Below are positions 60,373 to 64,000 of a stretch of 64,000 bases of DNA, piece by piece (the stretch's first letter is position 1; every line of letters starts with the position of its first letter). The stretch comes from Bog-473 sp963719485 (GTDB lineage Bacteria > Actinomycetota > Acidimicrobiia > Acidimicrobiales > RAAP-2): contig OY970387.1 in NCBI GenBank assembly GCA_963719485.1, positions 1,488,001 to 1,552,000 of the forward strand, written 5' to 3'. Below the pieces are notes generated by a model that was given only the letters and a program-made list of their open reading frames with translations, did not search any database and had not been told where the DNA came from. A program made the translations under genes and the position numbers.

Positions 60373-62101
60373 TCAGGCTGCCGCAGCCCCACCGACGGCG
60401 GGCGCGTTGAGCGGCTGGCCGCCGAGAGAGCCGAAGAAGCCGGCGTCGCCGTAGTTGAAGATCCCACCGTCCGACGCGATGAGCCAGTACCCGCCGCCGT
60501 CCGGGGTGGCGGCCATGCCGATCACGGGTTTGACCAGGGGCAGGGCACCCGAGGAGCCCTGGAATGTGGCGTCCCCGTAGTTGAAGATGCCGCCGTCGCT
60601 CGCCACCAGCCAGTAGCCCGCGCCGTCATGGCTGGCGGCCATCCCGACCACGGGCCGGTTCAGGTGGATCGACCCCGTCGAGCCGAGGAACGCCGCGTCC
60701 CCGTAGTTGAAGATCCCGCCGTCGCTCGCCACGAGCCAATACCCGTGGCCGGTGGCGTCGGCGGCCATGCCCACGATGGGCTGGTTGAGGGGTTGGCCGC
60801 CCCGCGAGCCGTAGAAGTGGGCTTCGCCGAAGCTGAAGATGCCACCGTCGGAGGCCACTTCCCAGTAGCCCTTGCCGTCCGGAGTCGGGGTCAAGCCGAC
60901 GATCGGCGCGTTGAGCGGACTGCCGCCCATGGAGCCGGAGAAGTGGGCGTCGCCGTAACTGAAGATGCCCCCGTCGCTCGCCACCAGCCAGTAGCCGCCG
61001 CCATCAGGGGTGGCGGCCATCCCGACCACCGGCTGGTTCAGGTGCTGGCCCCCCGTCGAGCCGTAGAAGTGGGCGTCGCCGAAGCTGAAGATGCCGCCGT
61101 CGGAGGCCACGACGTGATAGCCGTGGCTCGACACCCCGCGCAGCGGCACGTTCTGCGTCCCGTTGGGCCCATTGACGACCAACGTGGCGTTGAACACGCC
61201 GACCGAAGGCGGTGTGAACGTCACGGAGACGGCGCACGAGGAACCCGCCGGCAGGTTGCAGCTCGAGCCGCTCAGGTGGAACACGCCCTGCCCACCGCTC
61301 TGAGCGACCGAGATGTTCATGTTCTCGCCGGACGCCCACAGTTCGATCGTGGTCGTCTGTGACGCCCCCGGCGTGACCGAGTCGTTCACCCCGTAGGGGA
61401 AGACGCCGACGGGCAGGTTCGGCGTCACGTCTGACCACGTGAAGTACGGAGCCTCTGCCGTATCGCCCCCGACGAAGAGCTGGGTCGTCGAGGGGCCGGA
61501 CCCCACCCCCATCAGTGCCGGCGAGGCGTACTGGCCGAGATTGATGTCGCGGTGGGCCCAGCACGTGGCCGCCCCCGCCGAGCTGCACCCGCCGTTGGGG
61601 CCGCCGGGCCCGTCGTCGTACATCCAGATCGCCATGGCCGTGGCCAGTGAGGGCGTCGAGGCGTAGGTGGCGGCGCCCCCGTTCCCGTACGGCGGGAAAG
61701 CCGGATCGCGCTGGCCGTTCGCTCCGGCCTGGGCGTACACGTTCAGGCCGGCGGCCAGTCCGGCGATCGGGGCGATCCCGCGGTCGACCCGCTCGAGGTC
61801 GGTCAGCACGAACAGCTGCTCGGGCGGCGTCGAGCGCGCCCCAGTTGCCGGGCAGGCTCATGGGGCCCACCCCTTCGACCTGCCGGTCCCCGAAAATGGT
61901 CGTGAGCCCTGCGGGGCAGAAGGGGTTCGGCTGCGCCACGCTCCCGCAGGGTCCGAAGTAGCCCGGTGCCGGGGAGACGTTGCCGGGCGGGTTCTGCGGC
62001 GGGACGATCGCTGCACCCGCCGTGTCGTGAGCGATTGCCGGGAGGAACATCGCCACCGTTCCGATCGCGAGAAAAACGGCGGCTTTACGTGCAACAGGCA
62101 T
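60373..62101 (-). pseudogene. Secreted protein with six 42-residue repeats, frameshifted
   Basis: From ATG 62101: signal peptide KAAVFLAIGTVAMFLPAIA, then a mature domain up to MSLPGNWGALD. The frame then shifts (extra or missing base at about 61828-61834). The next frame continues TPPEQLFVLTDLERVDRG, a Ser/Gly-rich domain and a choice-of-anchor-like segment (SSCNLPAGSSCAVSVTFTPP). Six repeats of the type GYWLVASDGGIFNYGDA follow to the C-terminus. These beta-rich repeats occur in many secreted Acidimicrobiia proteins. The corrected length is about 575 residues. It is probably a surface or binding protein; no catalytic residues were recognised. Confidence 0.8.
60376..61122 (-). repeat. Six 126-bp protein-coding repeats
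   Basis: Tandem units encode GYW(L/E)VASDGGIF, G(D/E)AxFxGS, then LNxPxVGM and a Asp-Gly turn. Five are full (42 residues) and the last is shortened to 39. DNA identity between units is high, so the region may be prone to assembly collapse. Confidence 0.85.
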
Positions 62102-62228
62102 GAACCATCCTCAAGAGTTGGTCGGAGCGGGCGAGTGTTCCAGAGGCCGCGCATGGGGAGCAACCTGACGCCGGCGTCACGGCGCAAAACCTGCGCGCCG
62201 GACGGACTTTGGCGGACCGAGCGACGCG

Positions 62229-63005
62229 TCAGGCGGCCGCGAATCTGTAGCCCACGCCGCGCACGGTCGTGATGAGCACCGGCGTCGAGGGATCGGCCTC
62301 GATCCGGGAGCGCAACCGCTTGATGTGCACGTCGAGCGTCTTCGTGTCGCCGATGTAGTCGGTGCCCCACACGCGGTCGATGAGCACGTCGCGGGTGAGC
62401 ACGCGTCCGGAGTTCTCGACGAGCAGGCGCAGCAGCTCGAACTCCTTGCGACGCAGGTGGACCTCATCACCGCGCACGAACACGCGGCGCTGGTCGAAGT
62501 CGACCTTGATCCCGTTGGACTCCCAGATGCCGTCGGTGCCGAACTCGACGGAGCCCGCAGCGTCAGTGGCCTCGGAGCCGCCGGGTGCGCGCCGCAGGAC
62601 GGCGCGCATGCGCGCCACGAGCTCGCGCAGTCGGTAGGGCTTGGTCACGTAGTCGTCGGCGCCGACCTCGAGCGCGACGACCGTGTCGATCTCGGCGCCC
62701 TTGGCCGTGACCATGATGATGGGGACCTGCGAGCGCGTCCGGATGGCCCGGCACACGTCGATGCCCGACAGCTTGGGCAGCATGAGGTCGAGCAGAAGGA
62801 TGTCGGGCCCGGTCTCGTCGAAGAGCTGCAGGGCCTCGTTGCCGTCGCGGGCCACGGTCACCCGGAAGCCCTCGTTGCTCAGGCCGATCACCAGCGCCTC
62901 GATGAAGGACTCTTCGTCCTCGGCCAGCAGCACCTTGACGGGTCCCTCGCCGGGCGACGTGCGTCCTGCCTTCTTGGCGGGCTTTGCCGCGACCACCTTG
63001 CTCAC
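62229..63005 (-). CDS. OmpR/PhoB-family response regulator, RegX3-like
   Basis: 258 residues from GTG 63005, which overlaps the kinase stop (GTGA). A basic Ala/Lys-rich 30-residue extension precedes the receiver domain, whose phospho-acceptor Asp lies in DILLLDLMLPKLSG. The winged helix is VHLRRKEFELLRLLVENSG followed by VLIDRVWGTDYIGDTKTLDV. It is most like RegX3/PhoB-type phosphate regulators, which fits the PhoU, PPK2 and phosphoesterase genes here. Confidence 0.88.
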   Translation of the reverse strand: MSKVVAAKPAKKAGRTSPGEGPVKVLLAEDEESFIEALVIGLSNEGFRVTVARDGNEALQLFDETGPDILLLDLMLPKLSGIDVCRAIRTRSQVPIIMVTAKGAEIDTVVALEVGADDYVTKPYRLRELVARMRAVLRRAPGGSEATDAAGSVEFGTDGIWESNGIKVDFDQRRVFVRGDEVHLRRKEFELLRLLVENSGRVLTRDVLIDRVWGTDYIGDTKTLDVHIKRLRSRIEADPSTPVLITTVRGVGYRFAAA

Positions 63006-64000
63006 GCGACGCGCTCCGCCTGCACCGGCAGCACGAGGGTGAAGGTGGACCCCTCGCCCTCCCGCGACTCGACGTCGACCCACCCTTGATGGTTGTTGGC
63101 GACGTGGCGCACGATGGAGAGGCCGAGCCCGGTACCGCCGGTGTCGCGGCTGCGCCCGTGGTCGACGCGGTAGAAGCGCTCGAAGATGCGATCGAGGTCT
63201 CGGGCCGGAATGCCGACGCCGTGGTCCTGCACCGACAGCCGCACGTTGTCCCGCTCCTCGATGCGCCAATTGGGCGAGGTCGCCGCGGCGCTGTCCGCCG
63301 GACCGGTTCCGGCGGTGTCACCCTCGGCCGTGATCACCGGCGGCACGGGCATGGTCGGCGCGGTGGTGCCGGTGGCGGCCGAGGCGCCGGGGGCGGATTG
63401 CCCCAGCGACGAGTACTGGTCGAGGATCTCGGGGGTGAAGACCGGTTCCACCGGGCTCTCCCCGGGCGCGGCCGCCGCGTTGCCGTCCGTCGTGGTGTCG
63501 CCGGTCACCGCGGGGAATTCGCCGGTCACCGGGCCGGTTCCGTGCTCGTCGCCGTCGAGGGCTCCCGCGACGGAGGGGTGGCTCAGGTTGGGGTTGAAGC
63601 GCTGCACCGCGCCGGTCACGACCACCTTGGAGTTGTCGTAGGAGTAGGTGATGGCGTTCTCGAGGAGGGCGTGCATGGCCGAGACGAGCTGGCGCCGGTC
63701 GCCCAACACGGCGACCGGCGGGGAGGGTTCGTGCAGCACGATCTCAATGCCCCGCTGGTCCGCCGTCGCGCGCACGCGCTCGATGGCGTCGGCCATCACC
63801 AGGTTCACGAGCACCGGCTCGCGGGGCGGCGCCTCCTCGGACTCGATGCGGGAGAGGTCGAGCAGGTCGTCGATGATGCGGCTGACGCGGAAGGCCTCGT
63901 TGTGGATGCGACCGGCCAGACGCTGCGCCACGTCGGGGTCAGGCTCGGAGACCAGCGTCTCGGCCAGGAGCCCGAGCGCGCCCATCGGCGTCTTGAGCTC
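63002..64000 (-). CDS. Sensor histidine kinase, SenX3-like (partial)
   Basis: The C-terminal 332 residues are in the window. The right edge cuts the H-box: ELKTPMGALGLL is visible and the phospho-acceptor His lies just outside. The N-box is SAMHALLENAITYSYDNSK. An unusual low-complexity insert of about 100 residues, rich in Ala, Gly, Thr and Pro, separates it from LSVQDHGVGIPARDLDRIF and GGTGLGLSIVRHV. It is the partner of the downstream regulator. Family identity is secure; the phosphate-sensing role is inferred. Confidence 0.88.
   Translation of the reverse strand, partial: ELKTPMGALGLLAETLVSEPDPDVAQRLAGRIHNEAFRVSRIIDDLLDLSRIESEEAPPREPVLVNLVMADAIERVRATADQRGIEIVLHEPSPPVAVLGDRRQLVSAMHALLENAITYSYDNSKVVVTGAVQRFNPNLSHPSVAGALDGDEHGTGPVTGEFPAVTGDTTTDGNAAAAPGESPVEPVFTPEILDQYSSLGQSAPGASAATGTTAPTMPVPPVITAEGDTAGTGPADSAAATSPNWRIEERDNVRLSVQDHGVGIPARDLDRIFERFYRVDHGRSRDTGGTGLGLSIVRHVANNHQGWVDVESREGEGSTFTLVLPVQAERVA

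Noticed and set aside
60376..61122. CRISPR-like or satellite repeat
   Set aside because: The 126-bp units encode protein repeats in one frame.

Overview
The window is high-GC DNA from an actinobacterium. The best guess is a member of Acidimicrobiia. This rests on codon bias, an actinobacterial DevS/DevR-like pair, an AfsR-type regulator, a mycothiol-type DinB protein, a SenX3/RegX3-like pair, and a secreted protein with six 'GYWLVASDGGIF' repeats, a repeat type I associate with Acidimicrobiia. No ribosomal RNA is present, so the placement is inference. At least five conserved genes carry a single mid-gene frameshift (near 1528, 17013, 37622, 40062 and 61830). This looks like draft or metagenome assembly error more than decay.

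Layout. 1-6 kb: two DHA2 drug exporters, an HxlR regulator, an amidase and an old-yellow-enzyme reductase. 6-9.2 kb: membrane protein, PIG-V-like mannosyltransferase and GT4 glycosyltransferase. 9.2-11 kb: Fur-family regulator divergent from a NiCoT nickel/cobalt permease, with a Nur-box-like site between them. 11-15 kb: GH3 glucosidase, beta-propeller lipoprotein and VOC protein. 15-18.2 kb: PPK2, diacylglycerol-kinase-like and PhoU-like genes (phosphate/polyphosphate). 18.3-27.7 kb: the most interesting block. A heme-GAF histidine kinase and NarL-type regulator resembling mycobacterial DevS/DevR sit among genes preceded by a shared site, GGGAC-N5-TCCCTA: a GNAT acetyltransferase, a two-helix membrane protein, a three-gene cytochrome b6-like operon that starts with a 58-residue membrane protein, and an HTH-PNPOx flavoprotein followed by a zinc alcohol dehydrogenase. 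I read this as a local hypoxia/dormancy-type regulon with an undescribed membrane cytochrome complex.

27.8-35.7 kb: ExoD-like protein, then a 6.9-kb segment flanked by a 36-bp direct repeat of the tRNA-Phe 3' end. It carries an AfsR-type BTAD/NB-ARC regulator, a small helical protein, an ABC-2 exporter and a six-helix membrane protein, and is followed by tRNA-Phe and tRNA-Asp. Related GGGCACG scars occur at 18.3, 28.7 and 35.3 kb. 35.7-42.5 kb: lipid/xenobiotic catabolism (enoyl-CoA hydratase, SDR, Baeyer-Villiger monooxygenase, ferritin-like PF10118 protein) with two TetR regulators and palindromic operators. 42.5-48 kb: MFS exporter with MerR regulator, LEH-like and TfoX-like proteins, FUSC transporter. 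48-52.5 kb: Tat-exported phosphoesterase, VOC protein, CorA, CelD-like acetyltransferase. 52.8-60.3 kb: tRNA-Glu, heme A/heme O synthesis (CtaA, CtaB), TlpA-like thioredoxin, ABC-2 exporter, SerS, DinB-type protein and metallo-beta-lactamase. 60.4-64 kb: repeat-rich secreted protein and a SenX3/RegX3-like two-component system cut by the window edge.
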